Positions 43,826-53,123 of a stretch of DNA of 64,000 nt are shown here, in pieces (the stretch's first letter is position 1; every line of letters begins with the position of its first letter). The stretch is from the NCBI RefSeq assembly GCF_001421805.1, contig NZ_LMLC01000002.1, forward strand, positions 310,001 to 374,000, in the 5' to 3' direction. The notes under the pieces are model-generated. The model was not told the DNA's origin. It searched no databases and saw nothing but the letters and a program-made list of their open reading frames with translations. The position numbers were made by a program, and so were the translations under genes. The stretch is from Sphingomonas sp. Leaf34. GTDB lineage: Bacteria > Pseudomonadota > Alphaproteobacteria > Sphingomonadales > Sphingomonadaceae.

Positions 43826-46800
43826 ATGACCACCGCAGTTCCGTCGCCAGTGTCGTCGGCCACCTCGTCGCGCACCATTTCCCTGCCATCCGACTTGGCC
43901 GGCTATATCGACGATCTCGCGACCGCCGGACACGGCGACGCCACCGCGATCCTGCGCACTGCGCTTGAACGGATGCGTGACGGCGCCGCGACGGCGACGA
44001 ACGCCCCCACGAGCGGGGCCCTGATCGGGGGCGGCGAATGCGGCATGCTGGTCCGCCAGCGCGACTGGAGCACGACGTCGCTCGGGCCAATTGACTCATG
44101 GCCTGCCGAACTCCGCGTCACGCTTGCCAACATCCTCAACTCGCCGGTGGCGAAGGTCGTGATGTGGGGGCCCGAGCACATCATGCTCTACAACGACAGC
44201 TATCGCGCCGTCGCCGGCGACCGCCACCCCGCCGCGCTCGGCAGCCCGGTCGCGACCGCATTCCCCGAAGTGTGGGACTGGAACCGCACCGTCCTTGAGG
44301 CGGGCTTCCGCGGCGAGACCATCGCCTATCGCGACCAGCCAATCCTGTTCGAGCGCCCGACCGGTCCAGAGACGCTGACGCTCGACCTATTCTACACGCC
44401 CGTCTACCGGTCGCACGCCGGCGTCGGCGGCGTCCTTTGCACGATGGTCGACAATAGCGGTCGGGTCGAAGCCGAGCACCGCCTCGCCGCCAGCGAAGCC
44501 GAACTGCGCCGCGTTACCGACGCCGTGCCGATGCTGATTGCGTATGTCGACCGCGATCACGTCTATCGCCTCGCCAACGCGCAATATGAGGAATGGCTCG
44601 GCGCCGACCCAGCGGCGATGACTGGCAAACCCGTCCGCGAGGTGCTCGGCGACTCGGCCTATGCGGATCGCCGCCCGTCGTTCGATCGCGCCTTTGCCGG
44701 CGAGAGCTTCACGTCGCAGGCGATCTTTCCCCATCACGACGGTCGCTACCGCCGGTCCGAGTTCCGCTACGTTCCACATGTCGCGGCCGACGGATCGATC
44801 CCCGGCATCTATATCCTCGGCATCGATGTCGAGGAGCGCGCCGAGCGCGAGGCGGCGCTCGGCATCAGCAATGGCCGCTTCCGCACGGCGATGGACGCCG
44901 TCCACGGCGTGCTCTGGACCAACAGTCCGGATGGCCGGATGATCGGCGAGCAACCTGGCTGGGCGGCACTGACCGGCCAGTCGATCGACGAATATCAGAA
45001 TTTCGGCTGGGCCGACGCGATCCACCCCGACGACGTCGCGTCAACGATCAAGGCTTGGACCGCCGCTGTCCTCAGCAAGTCTATGTTCGTCTTCGAACAC
45101 CGCGTCCGCCGTCATTGCGGCACGTGGCGCACGTTCGCGGTGCGCGGCCTGCCGATGTTCGACGACGCCGGCGAGGTGATCGAATGGGTCGGCGTCCACA
45201 CCGACATCACGCATCAGCGCGCCGCCGAAGCCGCCTTGCGCGACCAGGCCGAGGCACTCGCGCGGCAGGTCCGTCACCGCGAGCGCGCCGAGGACCAGCT
45301 TCGCCAGCTCAACGAGACGCTCGAAGCGCGCGTCATCCGCGAGATCGACGAACGTCGTCAGGCCGAAGCCAAGCTCGCCCAGTCGCAGAAGATGGAGACC
45401 GTCGGCAAGCTCACCGGCGGCGTCGCGCATGACTTCAACAACCTGCTGCAGGTCGTGTCGGGCAATCTCCAGTTGCTCGGCAAGAACCTCGCCGGCAACG
45501 CACGCGCCGAACGCTGGGTCGAGAATGCGATGGCGGGCGTCTCGCGCGGATCGAAGCTCGCCGCACAGCTGCTCGCGTTCGGGCGTCGCCAGGCGCTCGA
45601 GCCAAAGGTCGTCAACGTCACGCGGTTCGTGCGCGGGATGGACGACATGCTGCGCCGCGCGATCGGCGAAGGCATCGAGATCGAGACCGTGGTCGGCGGT
45701 GGCCTCTGGAACACCTTCATCGACCCCGCGCAGATCGAGAACGCGCTCCTGAATCTCGCGATCAACGCGCGCGATGCGATGGAGGGCCAGGGCAAGCTGA
45801 CGATCGAACTCGGCAACGCGCATCTCGACGACGCCTATGCACAGGGCCATGACGAGGTCGAGGCCGGGCAATATGTGATGCTCGCCGTGTCCGACACCGG
45901 CACCGGCATGACCCCGGAGATCATCGAAAAGGTCTTCGAACCGTTCTTCTCGACCAAGAGCGAGGGCAAGGGGTCGGGGCTGGGGCTGTCGATGGTCTAC
46001 GGCTTCGTCAAACAGTCTGGCGGCCATGTGAAGATCTATTCCGAGGTCGGCGAAGGCACCACGATCAAGCTCTATCTGCCACGCGCGATGGAGAGCGAGG
46101 ACGTCGAGGTCGTCGCCGATGCCAGCCCGATCTGCGGCGGCACCGAGACCGTGCTGGTCGTCGAGGACGACGACGAGGTGCGCGGCACGGTCGTCGAGCT
46201 GCTCACCGATCTTGGCTATAGCGTGCTGAAAGCTGTCGACGCGGCGAGCGCACTGAACGTCGTCGAGAGCGGCGTGCCGATCGATATCCTGTTCACCGAC
46301 GTCGTGATGCCCGGCACGCTGAAAAGCCCCGAACTTGCGCGAAAAGCCAAGGAGCGCCTCCCCGATCTCGCGGTGCTGTTCACCTCTGGCTATACCGAGA
46401 ATTCTATCGTCCATGGCGGCAAGCTCGATGCGGGGCTCGATCTGCTGTCGAAGCCGTACACGCGAGAAGCCCTCGCGCGGAAATTCCGCCAGGTCCTCGC
46501 CAATCGCCAGCGTTCGGGCGGCCCCGCCGCCAAGGCCGCGCGAGATGCGCGGATCGAGGCCGATCGCCGGCTCGACACGCCTGCCCGCCGCACCGTGCTT
46601 CTGGTCGAGGACGACGCGCTGATCCGCGCCAATACCGCCGAGATGCTGCAGGGCAGCGGCTTCGTCGTGGTCGACGCGGCGAGCGCGGAGGATGCGATGA
46701 CCGCGCTCCAGACCGTCCCGATCGACGCGCTGGTGACCGATGTGAACCTGCCGGGCATATCCGGCCCCGACTTCGCGCGGACGGCGCGCACGTTGCGGCC

Positions 46801-46990
46801 TGGCGTCGGCATCGTCTTCGCGACCGGGGATGCCGCATCGGTGGCGGATCAGACCGACGCGATCATGGTGGAGAAGCCGTACGGGCTCGACGCGCTGGCC
46901 GCCGCGGTACTGGCGTCGCTCGGCGAAACCGCGCTTGCCGATCCGCTTCAGGCGACGATCCCCGCGAACCGCCTGACGGACGTCGAGTAG
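43826..46990 (+). CDS. Hybrid sensor histidine kinase with RHH-like N-terminus, PAS domains and two receivers
   Basis: A 1054-aa cytoplasmic hybrid kinase with no membrane segment. Residues 16-53 (RTISLPSDLAGYIDDLATAG, DATAILRTALERM) look like a ribbon-helix-helix DNA-binding unit of the ParD/CopG kind. Next are a PAS-like domain beginning GGGECGMLVRQRDWSTTSLG (70-210), PAS at about 220-335 and 345-460, a coiled coil (465-520), HisKA with the phospho-accepting His535 in GGVAHDFNNLLQVVSGNLQL, and an HATPase (GTGMTPEIIEKVFEPFFSTK, GSGLGLSMVYGFV). Two CheY-like receivers follow, with phospho-acceptors Asp825 (LFTDVVMPG) and Asp972 (LVTDVNLPGISG). It stands alone without an obvious output partner. 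Confidence 0.9.
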   Translation: MTTAVPSPVSSATSSRTISLPSDLAGYIDDLATAGHGDATAILRTALERMRDGAATATNAPTSGALIGGGECGMLVRQRDWSTTSLGPIDSWPAELRVTLANILNSPVAKVVMWGPEHIMLYNDSYRAVAGDRHPAALGSPVATAFPEVWDWNRTVLEAGFRGETIAYRDQPILFERPTGPETLTLDLFYTPVYRSHAGVGGVLCTMVDNSGRVEAEHRLAASEAELRRVTDAVPMLIAYVDRDHVYRLANAQYEEWLGADPAAMTGKPVREVLGDSAYADRRPSFDRAFAGESFTSQAIFPHHDGRYRRSEFRYVPHVAADGSIPGIYILGIDVEERAEREAALGISNGRFRTAMDAVHGVLWTNSPDGRMIGEQPGWAALTGQSIDEYQNFGWADAIHPDDVASTIKAWTAAVLSKSMFVFEHRVRRHCGTWRTFAVRGLPMFDDAGEVIEWVGVHTDITHQRAAEAALRDQAEALARQVRHRERAEDQLRQLNETLEARVIREIDERRQAEAKLAQSQKMETVGKLTGGVAHDFNNLLQVVSGNLQLLGKNLAGNARAERWVENAMAGVSRGSKLAAQLLAFGRRQALEPKVVNVTRFVRGMDDMLRRAIGEGIEIETVVGGGLWNTFIDPAQIENALLNLAINARDAMEGQGKLTIELGNAHLDDAYAQGHDEVEAGQYVMLAVSDTGTGMTPEIIEKVFEPFFSTKSEGKGSGLGLSMVYGFVKQSGGHVKIYSEVGEGTTIKLYLPRAMESEDVEVVADASPICGGTETVLVVEDDDEVRGTVVELLTDLGYSVLKAVDAASALNVVESGVPIDILFTDVVMPGTLKSPELARKAKERLPDLAVLFTSGYTENSIVHGGKLDAGLDLLSKPYTREALARKFRQVLANRQRSGGPAAKAARDARIEADRRLDTPARRTVLLVEDDALIRANTAEMLQGSGFVVVDAASAEDAMTALQTVPIDALVTDVNLPGISGPDFARTARTLRPGVGIVFATGDAASVADQTDAIMVEKPYGLDALAAAVLASLGETALADPLQATIPANRLTDVE

Positions 46991-47195
46991 CGCATCCACG
47001 CGATATCCCCGACTGGGATAAGGTCAAGAACACAGCCTGGAGAAGGCATGGGCCGATAAAACCGCCTTCGCGTGTCGGCGCTGTCTTGCCTGGCGGAGCG
47101 AGATCGAGACTGCACGTCGGCGGGCCGATTGATCGCCAGCGCGTCCGCCCCATATCCGAGCCGAAGGTTGCGCTCCCGCGACCAGAGGATCTGAT

Positions 47196-48542
47196 TTGAC
47201 CGATGATCGCGGCCCCAAGGCCAGCGCAGGACGCGCGATCCCCAGCGGCAGGCTTGCCCGACTTGGCGTCTTCGGACGTCTCGCCGGCGGTGTAGCGGGT
47301 GGCGTCGTTGCCGAAGGTGCGCGGCGTCTTGCCAGCGGTGAACGCCCCAGCATGGGCGACCTGCTCTTGACGCCCGCCAATGCCACGCGGGTCGCGGATC
47401 AGCTCTCTCACTTGCGTGGCGCGGCGATGAAGCTCGGCCAGATGATCTCGATGGACGCAGGCGACATGCTCCCGCCCGAGCTCGCGACGATACTCGCCAA
47501 GCTGCGTAACAACGCCCACCACATGCCACCGCAGCAGCTCGACCGGCTGCTTGTCACCGAATGGGGCAAGGACTGGCGGCGACGGTTCGCACATTTCCAG
47601 GCACACCCCGTCGCCGCCGCGTCGATCGGCCAGGTCCACCGCGCACGCCTCCCCGATGGGTCGGAGCTGGCGATCAAGGTCCAATATCCTGGCGTGAAGG
47701 ACAGTATCGACGCTGATGTCGACAACGTCGCAACGCTGTTGCGCGTTTCGGGTTTGTTGCCCAAGTCGCTCGACGTCACACCGCTGCTCAACGAGGCAAA
47801 GCGCCAACTGCACGAGGAAGCCGACTATCTGCGTGAGGCGACGATGCTCGTCCGCTACGGCGCACTGCTGGCCGGTGAGAGCGCGTTCGTCGTGCCGTCG
47901 CTGGTCGCCGATCTGACGACGCCGCGCGTGCTGGCGATGAGCTTCGTTACCGGCGTTCCCGTCGAGACGCTTGAAACCGCGCCGCAAGAGATTCGCGACC
48001 ATGTGATGCACGACCTGATATCGTTGGTCCTGCGCGAGCTGTTCGACTGGCGGTTGATGCAGACCGATCCGAATTTCGCCAATTACCGCTGGCAGCCCGA
48101 CACAAAGAAACTCGTCCTGCTCGATTTTGGCGCGGCCCGCCCCCTCCCCGCCGCAACCGGCGAAGGCTATCGTCGCCTGCTCACCGCGGCGCTCGCGGGC
48201 GACCGAGATGAAGTTCGCGAGGCGGCCATCGCCGCGGGCTTCCTTGGCGAGGCCGCGGTTGTCCGACACCGCGCGCTGATCGACCGGATGATCGACGTCA
48301 TCCTAGGCGAGCTCGCCAAACCCGGCCCGTTCGACTTCGGCGACCGTGCGTTCGTCGGCGTTCTTCGCGAACAGGGGACCGAAATCGCACGGGATCGCGA
48401 GACATGGCATCTCCCACCGATCGACACGCTGTTCGTCCAGCGCAAGATCAGCGGGACCGCCCTGCTCGCCGCCCGGCTGAAGGCACGCGTCGATATCCGA
48501 ACGATGATCGCCACCTATTGCGCCGCGCCGGCAGCACGCTGA
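47196..48542 (+). CDS. ABC1/UbiB family atypical kinase-like protein
   Basis: A 448-aa protein of the AarF/UbiB/COQ8 family. TTG start at 47196 with AGAGGA seven bases upstream. The family N-terminal KxGQ extension is HLRGAAMKLGQMISMDAGDM, followed by LPPELATILAKLRNNAHHMP; the Ala-rich loop and Lys are VAAASIGQVHRARLPDGSEL and AIKVQYPGVKDSI; the catalytic-loop equivalent and metal site are LMQTDPNFANYRWQP and KLVLLDFGAARPLP. UbiB proteins support ubiquinone synthesis or lipid trafficking. There is no C-terminal transmembrane pair, so it resembles the shorter ABC1 type of alphaproteobacteria. Confidence 0.88.
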   Translation: MTDDRGPKASAGRAIPSGRLARLGVFGRLAGGVAGGVVAEGARRLASGERPSMGDLLLTPANATRVADQLSHLRGAAMKLGQMISMDAGDMLPPELATILAKLRNNAHHMPPQQLDRLLVTEWGKDWRRRFAHFQAHPVAAASIGQVHRARLPDGSELAIKVQYPGVKDSIDADVDNVATLLRVSGLLPKSLDVTPLLNEAKRQLHEEADYLREATMLVRYGALLAGESAFVVPSLVADLTTPRVLAMSFVTGVPVETLETAPQEIRDHVMHDLISLVLRELFDWRLMQTDPNFANYRWQPDTKKLVLLDFGAARPLPAATGEGYRRLLTAALAGDRDEVREAAIAAGFLGEAAVVRHRALIDRMIDVILGELAKPGPFDFGDRAFVGVLREQGTEIARDRETWHLPPIDTLFVQRKISGTALLAARLKARVDIRTMIATYCAAPAAR

Positions 48543-48739
48543 CTCCGTCGGCCTGTGATGCCGAACCCGTGATGGCCGCGAGCATATGTGGCCATCAGCC
48601 CGGATAAAGAGCTGGCAAATTCGGGGCGAATGCCTGTCAGCGGCGTTGGGGGGCTTCTGCATCGCGGCGATTGATCGCCCCGTAGCCAAATGCTTGCTGT
48701 TGCGGTCACCCACCTCAGGCCCTTATCGCCCGGGGGGCT

Positions 48740-49804
48740 TGGTCGGTCGCCGACGACGATATGACCGTAACCATCGACCAGTATCTGCGGGCTGATCGCA
48801 CGGCCGTTATAGGTCGAGGCCATCGCAGCGCCATATGCGCCGGTCGTATGGATACCGCGAGGTCGCCGCGGACGACTGCGTCGATGTCGCGGCCAAGACC
48901 GGACGTGTCGCCGGTTTCGCACACCGGTCCGGCGATGTTTGCACGGATGCGCTCTCCCCGCGGCACGACCGGCTCGCAGCGGTGATAGGCACCGTACATC
49001 GCCGGTCGAGCGAGATCGTTCATCGCCGCGTCGACGATCGCGAACGGATGCGTTGTGCCCGTCTTGACCCAAATTACGCGGGTTAGCAGCACGACTGCGG
49101 CGCTAACGATCACCCGCCCCCGGTTCGAACGTCAGGCCGACGTCCCAATCGACAGTTACGCGCGCGACCATGGTCGCATACGCGGCAACCGATGGCGCGA
49201 TCTCACCAGGTGCATAGCCGATACCCAGTCCGCCGCCGGGGTCGACCCGCGAGACCGTGTGACCACGTGCACGCAGCGTAGCGATCAGAGCGCCGATCCG
49301 GCAATACCCCTGTTCCAGCGGGGCAAGATCGCGCAGCTGGCTGCCAATGTGGACCGCAAGCCCGTACAATTCCAGACCGTCAAGCACCGACAGACGATCG
49401 TAGATGTCAGGCACGTCGGCGATCGCGACGCCGAATTTGTTTTCCTGCTTGCCAATCGAGATTTTGGCATGCGTGCCGACATCGATATCGGGTTCACCCG
49501 CAATACGGCCGGTGCGGCCATCTCGGCATCGGTCTTGCCGACACCCGAAAACACGATGTCCTCGGACCGCATCCCGGCGAGCAGTGCGCGGCGTAACTCG
49601 CCGCCCGACACGATATCGGCGCCTAACCGCGATTAACGAGCAGAGTCAGGACGGCGGTGTTGGCATTGGCTTTCACCGCGAAGGCGATTCTCGCCCCATG
49701 GAAACCAGATACGGCTGTGCGAAGGTGTCTGCAGCATGCCGCAAAGCCTCTGCCGAATAGACATGGACCGGGGTGCCGACGTCGTCGGCGATATCGACAA
49801 GCGA
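48740..49804 (-). pseudogene. lysA: Decayed diaminopimelate decarboxylase (lysA) pseudogene
   Basis: Pieces of LysA lie in order on the minus strand but in changing frames: SLVDIADDVGTPVHVYSAEA (near 49800-49710), then AFAVKANANTAVL with the PLP lysine motif (ending at a stop at 49623), [20 protein letters not shown] with [11 protein letters not shown] (49611-49516), [20 protein letters not shown] through [19 protein letters not shown] and DPGGGLGIGYAPGE (to a stop at 49103), VIVSAAVVLLTRVIWVKTGT with AIVDAAMNDLARPAM and GPVCETGDT (49113-48853), and TTGAYGAAMASTYNGRAISP to the end. At least five frame changes and several small deletions break it. A functional lysA must be elsewhere in the genome. 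Confidence 0.92.
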
Positions 49805-50056
49805 TTAACTGATTCGGCGGCGGTGACGACGGAGGCGCTCGGCATGGATCACCTCTGCCGTATGCCAGTGACCGCGACGTTCGGCCTGGAAGGCGATCGC
49901 GACGCGTTTGCCGTTGATCATCAGCGTCAGCCCGATGAGAACAAGGGGCAGCAGCAAGACGACCAATGAAGAATCCTCGACCGTTATCGCGGTGACGCCC
50001 GCGGCTAGCCCGAGCATGACCCCGGCGCTGCGCCATACAAAAACGCGCTTCGTCAT
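49805..50056 (-). CDS. Small membrane protein of unknown function
   Basis: An 83-aa protein from ATG 50056: TKRVFVWRSAGVMLGLAAGV and VVLLLPLVLIGLTLMINGKR give two transmembrane helices, followed by a basic, His/Arg-rich cytoplasmic tail (ERRGHWHTAEVIHAERLRRH). The ATG overlaps the stop of the methyltransferase-like gene (ATGA), and it ends one base before the lysA remains. The coding frame is intact, in contrast to lysA. No family known to me; function open. Confidence 0.6.
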   Translation of the reverse strand: MTKRVFVWRSAGVMLGLAAGVTAITVEDSSLVVLLLPLVLIGLTLMINGKRVAIAFQAERRGHWHTAEVIHAERLRRHRRRIS

Positions 50057-50601
50057 GAGAGGCCCGTTTCGCCGCGCTTCGATCGCGGGGGCGCGGTACA
50101 CGGGCTTGGGATGACGCGATCGCCCGCGCGCGACAACGCCGCAGCGACGTCTCCGTGCCACCGGCCGTTCCAGATGATCAGATCCGCGGGCAGATCATGT
50201 TCGTCGCGCAGCGCGTCCGTAACGTCCGCGCTGTCGAAAATCACCCCGATCGCCGGATCACGCAGCGCTTTGGCAGCTGCTCTGGCCCGGACAATTAATG
50301 CCGGTGAACGATCGATCCCGCGCCCTTCGATCGCCGTGAAGCCCAATCTCCGCGCATGCTGCACCGCATGGAGTAACAACGATCCCGCGCCGCAATCGGC
50401 CTCGACGATGCGGACGGCGAAGCGCCCCCGTTCACGCAGATCCGCCAAAGCCGCTGCTATGGCGGGCCATCGTGCATCGTGACGCGCTGCGCGGCTCCCG
50501 GGCTGCGTGGTTGGCAAGGCTCGGATCATCGATCGCGAGCCTGGCGATCGAAGCGTTGCAACTGTACCGGAAGCGCGCGCGCGCCGGATATCGTGTCTCA
50601 T
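50053..50601 (-). CDS. Class I SAM-dependent methyltransferase-like protein
   Basis: A 182-aa protein from ATG 50601, with a GAGGGG ribosome site. Motif I of class I methyltransferases is seen as FAVRIVEADCGAGSLLLHAV near residue 70, with a following acidic position in AIEGRGIDRSPALIVRARAA and a motif-II-like DLIIWNGRWHGDVAAAL. The protein is shorter than most such enzymes and has a disordered C-terminal tail (PSPCTAPPRSKRGETGLS). Coupled by 4 bp to the small membrane protein downstream. Substrate unknown. Confidence 0.6.
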   Translation of the reverse strand: MRHDIRRARASGTVATLRSPGSRSMIRALPTTQPGSRAARHDARWPAIAAALADLRERGRFAVRIVEADCGAGSLLLHAVQHARRLGFTAIEGRGIDRSPALIVRARAAAKALRDPAIGVIFDSADVTDALRDEHDLPADLIIWNGRWHGDVAAALSRAGDRVIPSPCTAPPRSKRGETGLS

Positions 50602-50611
50602 CGCGACCCCC

Positions 50612-50875
50612 TCAAGCAGCACGCGACATTGCCGTTTCGGACCCTGCAGCCGGGACGAACGACACGAGCGCGATCAAGGGTGCAATGGCGACCTCAACGG
50701 CGGCGTGGTAGAGATCCCGCTGGGCCCGCGCATAGCTCATCGCCGCGGCAAACGAGACAAACCGCCCTTCGAGACGGCTGGCATTATCCTGAACGAGCCA
50801 ATGCCCGGCCTTGTCCTGGCCGACAGAGATGATGATGGCCGGTTGATCGCATTCCGGATCGGGTGCCGACGGCAT
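50612..50875 (-). CDS. Small hypothetical protein upstream of methyltransferase-like gene
   Basis: An 87-aa protein from ATG 50875. It has a compact alpha/beta middle (AIIISVGQDKAGHWLVQDNA, SRLEGRFVSFAAAMSYARAQ) reminiscent of the DUF2188-like small domains that read 'W.V...g......f.t...A...A', and a hydrophobic, mostly Ala/Val C-terminal part. It lies 10 bp upstream of the methyltransferase gene, probably one operon. Function unknown. Confidence 0.6.
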   Translation of the reverse strand: MPSAPDPECDQPAIIISVGQDKAGHWLVQDNASRLEGRFVSFAAAMSYARAQRDLYHAAVEVAIAPLIALVSFVPAAGSETAMSRAA

Positions 50876-51033
50876 GTCTGGTGTATCCTCGCAATCGATA
50901 CGAGCGGTGTTGCCCGTAGCGACGATCTATGCCGCACCGAATAGCGTTTCGAGATCCATCCCGGCATTCCGCATAGTGATACCATAGCTCGCGCAGCGCC
51001 CCGATCGGACCACTCTCGCCCGCGCGGCTGCCG

Positions 51034-51693
51034 TCATCCGGTTCGCAACCATTGACGGAGGACCGCCGTGACCTCGCCGGGACGTTCCATCGGTGCAAGG
51101 TGGCCACAGCCGCGGACCAAGTGGAAGCGCGCGCCTGGGATACGCAGGCTCAATGACAGCGCATCGTCGGGCGTGCAGATCCGGTCGCGATCGCCGACTG
51201 CAACCAGTGTGGGCACGTGGATCGCGGCGATCGCCTCGCTGATGTCGGGACGGGCGAGCAGCGCGCGCTGCTGGCGTTCGAACACGACCGGCCCGACGCG
51301 GTCCGCCATCGCCTGCGCGGGGCCGCTGACGTTCGCGGACAGATGCGGGTCGGCGTGCGGCGCGGTGGCGAGCATCCCCTGCCCCGCGACGGTGCGCGGG
51401 CGGACGTCCATCGATCCGCGCGTACCGAACAACGCGATGCGCTCGATCCGTTCGGGCGCCTGGCGGACCATCTCCATCGCGACGTAGCCGCCCAGGCTGA
51501 CGCCTGCGACCGCGAACCGCGGCGGTGCGTCGGCGAGCACACGCGCCGCCATGGCCGACAGCGTATCGTCCTGCGACAGGTCGCCGAACTCGACCTGCGC
51601 GAGACCGCCGAGATCGACGATCTGCCGCGCCCAGAGCTGCCCGTCGCAGCCCATCGCGGGGAGAAGCATCAGCGGCGTACGCGATCGAACCAT
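51034..51693 (-). CDS. Alpha/beta hydrolase
   Basis: A 219-aa alpha/beta-hydrolase from ATG 51693, with a GGAG site. The oxyanion region is LMLLPAMGCDGQLWARQIVD, the nucleophile elbow is AVAGVSLGGYVAMEMVRQAP (Ser in GVSLGG), and the acid and His are in VAVGDRDRICTPDDALSLS and RGCGHLAPMERPGEV. It resembles enol-lactonase and ester-hydrolase types (for example 3-oxoadipate enol-lactonase) but is shorter; substrate open. It follows the CitMHS gene by 40 bp and may be the last gene of that operon. Confidence 0.85.
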   Translation of the reverse strand: MVRSRTPLMLLPAMGCDGQLWARQIVDLGGLAQVEFGDLSQDDTLSAMAARVLADAPPRFAVAGVSLGGYVAMEMVRQAPERIERIALFGTRGSMDVRPRTVAGQGMLATAPHADPHLSANVSGPAQAMADRVGPVVFERQQRALLARPDISEAIAAIHVPTLVAVGDRDRICTPDDALSLSLRIPGARFHLVRGCGHLAPMERPGEVTAVLRQWLRTG

Positions 51694-51733
51694 GCGAAAT
51701 CTCCGGGAACGGCGGGTTGCGGGGATGCTCACC

Positions 51734-53035
51734 TCAGGCGACGAACGGGAAGGCGAGTGCGATCATGCCGACCAGCGTCATGACGACGCAGACGGCAATC
51801 GCGGGGACGAGCGTGAAGCGCTGGTGATCGGCCAGATCTATCCCGACCAGGCTGACCAGCAGGTAGGTGGACGGCACCAGCGGGCTGAGCAGATGGACCG
51901 GCTGGCCCATCAGCGACGCGCGCGCGATCGCCTCGGGTGCGACGCCGTAATGCGCGCCGGCCTCGGCGAGGATCGGCAGCATCCCGAAATAGAACGCGTC
52001 GTTCGAGATGAAGAAGGTGAACGGCATGCTGAGCAGCGCGGTGATCGGCGCCATATAGGGCCCCAGCACAGGCGGGATCACGCCGACGACGGCCTTGCTC
52101 ATCGCCTCGACCATGCCGGTGCCCCCCAAAATGCCGGTGAAGATGCCCGCCGCGAAGATCAGCGAGACGACCGCCAGCACGTTGCCGGCATGCGCGGAGA
52201 TGCGCTCCTTCTGGTCGGCGACGCCGGGATAGTTGACGATCATCGCGATCGCGAACGCCAGCATCATCAGCACCGACAAGGGGAGGATGCCCCACACCAG
52301 CAACGTCAGCAGCGTGACGACGAGCGCCGCATTGAACCAGATCAGCTTGGGGCGGCGAGCCTCGGGATATTGCGAGACCGCCATGCCGGTGAACTCGGTG
52401 TCCGCGGTGATCCCCGCGTCACCCATCCGCACGCGCTCCTTGCGACCAAAATACACGGCGAGCCCGATCAGGAACGCAAGGCCGGCGATCATGCCAGGGA
52501 TAAGCGGCAGGAACAACGTCGCCGGATCGATCTTCAGCGCACTCGCGGCGCGCGCGGTCGGCCCGCCCCACGGCGTCAGGTTCATGATCCCGCTCGTCGT
52601 CATCAACAGGCAGACGAGGTACAGCCGGTTCATGTTGAAGCGCTTGTAGAGCGGCAATAGCGCGGCGATCGTGATGATGTAGGTGGTCGACCCGTCGCCA
52701 TCGAGGCTGACGAGCGCGCACAGCACGACCGTCCCGATCAGGATCCGCATCGGATCGCCGTGGACCATCCGGATCAGTCGACCGACCAGCGGATCAAACA
52801 GCCCTGTGTCGGTCATCGTCGAGAAGAACAGGATCGCGAACAGCAGCATGACGCCGGTCGGCGCGAGATTTTTGATGCCATCGATCATCATCGGGCCGAG
52901 ACCGGCGGCCTCGCCCGCGAACACGCCGAAGATCGACGGAATCACGATGAGCGCGACTAGCGGCGTCATCTTCTTGGTCATGATCAAGGTCATGAACGTG
53001 GCCACCATCAGGAAGCCGAGCAGGGCAAGGTTCAT
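51734..53035 (-). CDS. CitMHS family citrate/carboxylate transporter
   Basis: A 433-aa secondary transporter with 11-12 hydrophobic segments, from MNLALLGFLMVATFMTLIMT. Family motifs include VSLDGDGSTTYIITIAALLP and TPWGGPTARAASALK; GILGGTGMVEAMSKAVVGVI and ISNDAFYFGMLPILAEAG follow. CitMHS proteins import citrate as a complex with Mg or Ca, with protons. In the operon with a porin and a solute-binding protein it is the inner-membrane carrier of the system. Regulation probably by the TctDE-like pair at the other end. Confidence 0.93.
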   Translation of the reverse strand: MNLALLGFLMVATFMTLIMTKKMTPLVALIVIPSIFGVFAGEAAGLGPMMIDGIKNLAPTGVMLLFAILFFSTMTDTGLFDPLVGRLIRMVHGDPMRILIGTVVLCALVSLDGDGSTTYIITIAALLPLYKRFNMNRLYLVCLLMTTSGIMNLTPWGGPTARAASALKIDPATLFLPLIPGMIAGLAFLIGLAVYFGRKERVRMGDAGITADTEFTGMAVSQYPEARRPKLIWFNAALVVTLLTLLVWGILPLSVLMMLAFAIAMIVNYPGVADQKERISAHAGNVLAVVSLIFAAGIFTGILGGTGMVEAMSKAVVGVIPPVLGPYMAPITALLSMPFTFFISNDAFYFGMLPILAEAGAHYGVAPEAIARASLMGQPVHLLSPLVPSTYLLVSLVGIDLADHQRFTLVPAIAVCVVMTLVGMIALAFPFVA

Positions 53036-53123
53036 CGCATCGTCCTAGGAAAGGGCGTGAAAGAGAAGGTTGGAGTGTCCGCAACGGAACGGTGGAATGA
53101 GCCACCTCGCACTCCAGCCAGCA

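Noticed and set aside
46991-47195. Small hairpin TATCCC-CGACT-GGGATA after the hybrid kinase gene
   Set aside because: Stem of only 6 bp and no T tract, so not called a terminator.
49805-49850. HAE-containing tail of the small membrane protein read as the N-terminus of LysA
   Set aside because: The frame belongs to the intact membrane protein and ends at its TAA; the LysA-like sequence begins just after.
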